From Diaphorobacter caeni (GTDB lineage Bacteria > Pseudomonadota > Gammaproteobacteria > Burkholderiales > Burkholderiaceae_C): DNA of 64,000 nucleotides. The stretch covers positions 124,001 through 188,000 of the forward strand of contig NZ_JADKYZ010000006.1 of the NCBI RefSeq assembly GCF_015354245.1. The letters run 5' to 3'. Both the position numbers and the translations under genes were made by a program. Below the pieces are notes generated by a model. It was not told the origin of the DNA, made no database searches, and saw only the letters and a list, made by a program, of their open reading frames with translations. Below are positions 63,548 through 64,000 of this stretch, piece by piece. Each line of letters begins with the position of its first letter. Within the stretch, counting starts at the first letter, position 1.

Positions 63548-64000
63548 TCACCTCAGCTCCGTGACAAATTCCCAGGGCGTCTTCTGCCAGCAGTAGCGTT
63601 CTTCCTCCAGCAAGTGGGCGGACTGCGGATAGCTCTCCGACCAACCGGGGCGCGAGCGGACGACGCAGCGCTCGCCGTCGAAGCCAAGCGTGAAGCCCTC
63701 GGTGTCGGGCTCGCGGCGGGCGTGGCACAGCGCGATGGCTGTGCGCAGGCACATCAGCTGCAGCGCGAATTGCGCATCGCTGAGTTCGAGCCCGATCTTG
63801 TGGACTTTGCCGCGATGGCCGAGCACCAGCTGGCTCAGGTGATGCAGCTCGGGCAGGGCGAAGCCCGCCGCGTCGGTGTGATCGAGGATGTAGGCCCCGT
63901 GGCGCTGATAGCCGCTGTGCGAGATGCGCTGTCCGATTTCGTGCAGGCGCGCGGCCCAGTCGAGCTTGCGTGCGGCGCGCTCGCTGCCTGTGGGCGCGGC
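63548..64000 (-). CDS. ppx: Exopolyphosphatase Ppx/GppA, C-terminal part (5' end outside window)
   Basis: The frame is open to the right edge; the last 150 residues are present. They match the HD-like C-terminal domain of Ppx/GppA enzymes: WAARLHEIGQRISHSGYQRHGAYIL, LVLGHRGKVHKIG, and LRTAIALCHARR near the end. Ppx hydrolyses polyphosphate from its ends and so opposes ppk1 encoded about 2 kb away, in opposite direction. The catalytic N-terminal domains are outside the window. Confidence 0.9.
   Translation of the reverse strand, partial: AAPTGSERAARKLDWAARLHEIGQRISHSGYQRHGAYILDHTDAAGFALPELHHLSQLVLGHRGKVHKIGLELSDAQFALQLMCLRTAIALCHARREPDTEGFTLGFDGERCVVRSRPGWSESYPQSAHLLEEERYCWQKTPWEFVTELR

Overview
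The window is high-GC proteobacterial chromosome. Gene content and order point to the Burkholderiales, most likely the family Comamonadaceae. The evidence is six Bug/TctC-type periplasmic receptors, many CaiB/BaiF CoA-transferases and LysR regulators, and a conserved core block carAB-greA-DUF4149-yhbY-rlmE-ftsH-folP-glmM-olsB-ppk1-sixA-ppx. Most genes are preceded by an AAGGAGAC-like ribosome binding site. No rRNA, tRNA or CRISPR was seen, and no gene-free stretch exceeds 300 bases.

Layout. (1) 1-9.3 kb: the 3' part of an aldehyde dehydrogenase, an M20 amidohydrolase, two Bug receptors, then (divergent) a third Bug receptor facing a two-subunit CoA-transferase-like pair, a CaiB enzyme and a LysR gene. 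(2) 9.4-16.8 kb, all on the minus strand: a CaiB CoA-transferase, an acyl-CoA-dehydrogenase-fold protein with the residues of 3-sulfinopropionyl-CoA desulfinase, a 3-mercaptopropionate-type thiol dioxygenase, LysR, Bug receptor, a YfcG-like glutathione transferase and glutathione reductase. Together these look like a full route for a 3-mercaptopropionate disulfide: uptake, disulfide cleavage, sulfur oxidation, CoA activation, desulfination. (3) 17-19.2 kb: thioesterase, RcnB-like protein, bestrophin. (4) 19.4-28.7 kb: a LysR gene divergent from one operon of D-serine ammonia-lyase, a dipeptide-type ABC transporter and an M81 (MlrC-like) metallopeptidase. (5) 28.7-44.6 kb: a LysR gene divergent from a hydroquinone/hydroxyquinol cluster (two-subunit hydroquinone 1,2-dioxygenase, semialdehyde dehydrogenase, maleylacetate reductase, hydroxyquinol 1,2-dioxygenase) interleaved with a branched-chain-type ABC importer, an outer-membrane protein, two Bug receptors and a sulfatase/phosphonate monoesterase-like hydrolase. 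(6) 44.6-45.8 kb: a single integron-type gene cassette between two attC-like sites, with no integrase in view, next to a truncated LysR gene. (7) 45.9-64 kb: housekeeping block with pyrimidine/arginine precursor synthesis, transcription elongation, rRNA modification, FtsH protease, folate and cell-wall precursor enzymes, ornithine lipid synthesis and polyphosphate metabolism.

Regulatory sites that can be read directly include a sigma-32-like promoter before ftsH, a PHO box before ppk1, LysR-type T-N11-A dyads before the hydroquinone and D-serine operons, and a palindrome plus T-tract that is repeated identically in two divergent intergenic regions about 11 kb apart. The functions given for regions 2, 4 and 5 are inferences from motifs and gene neighbourhood.
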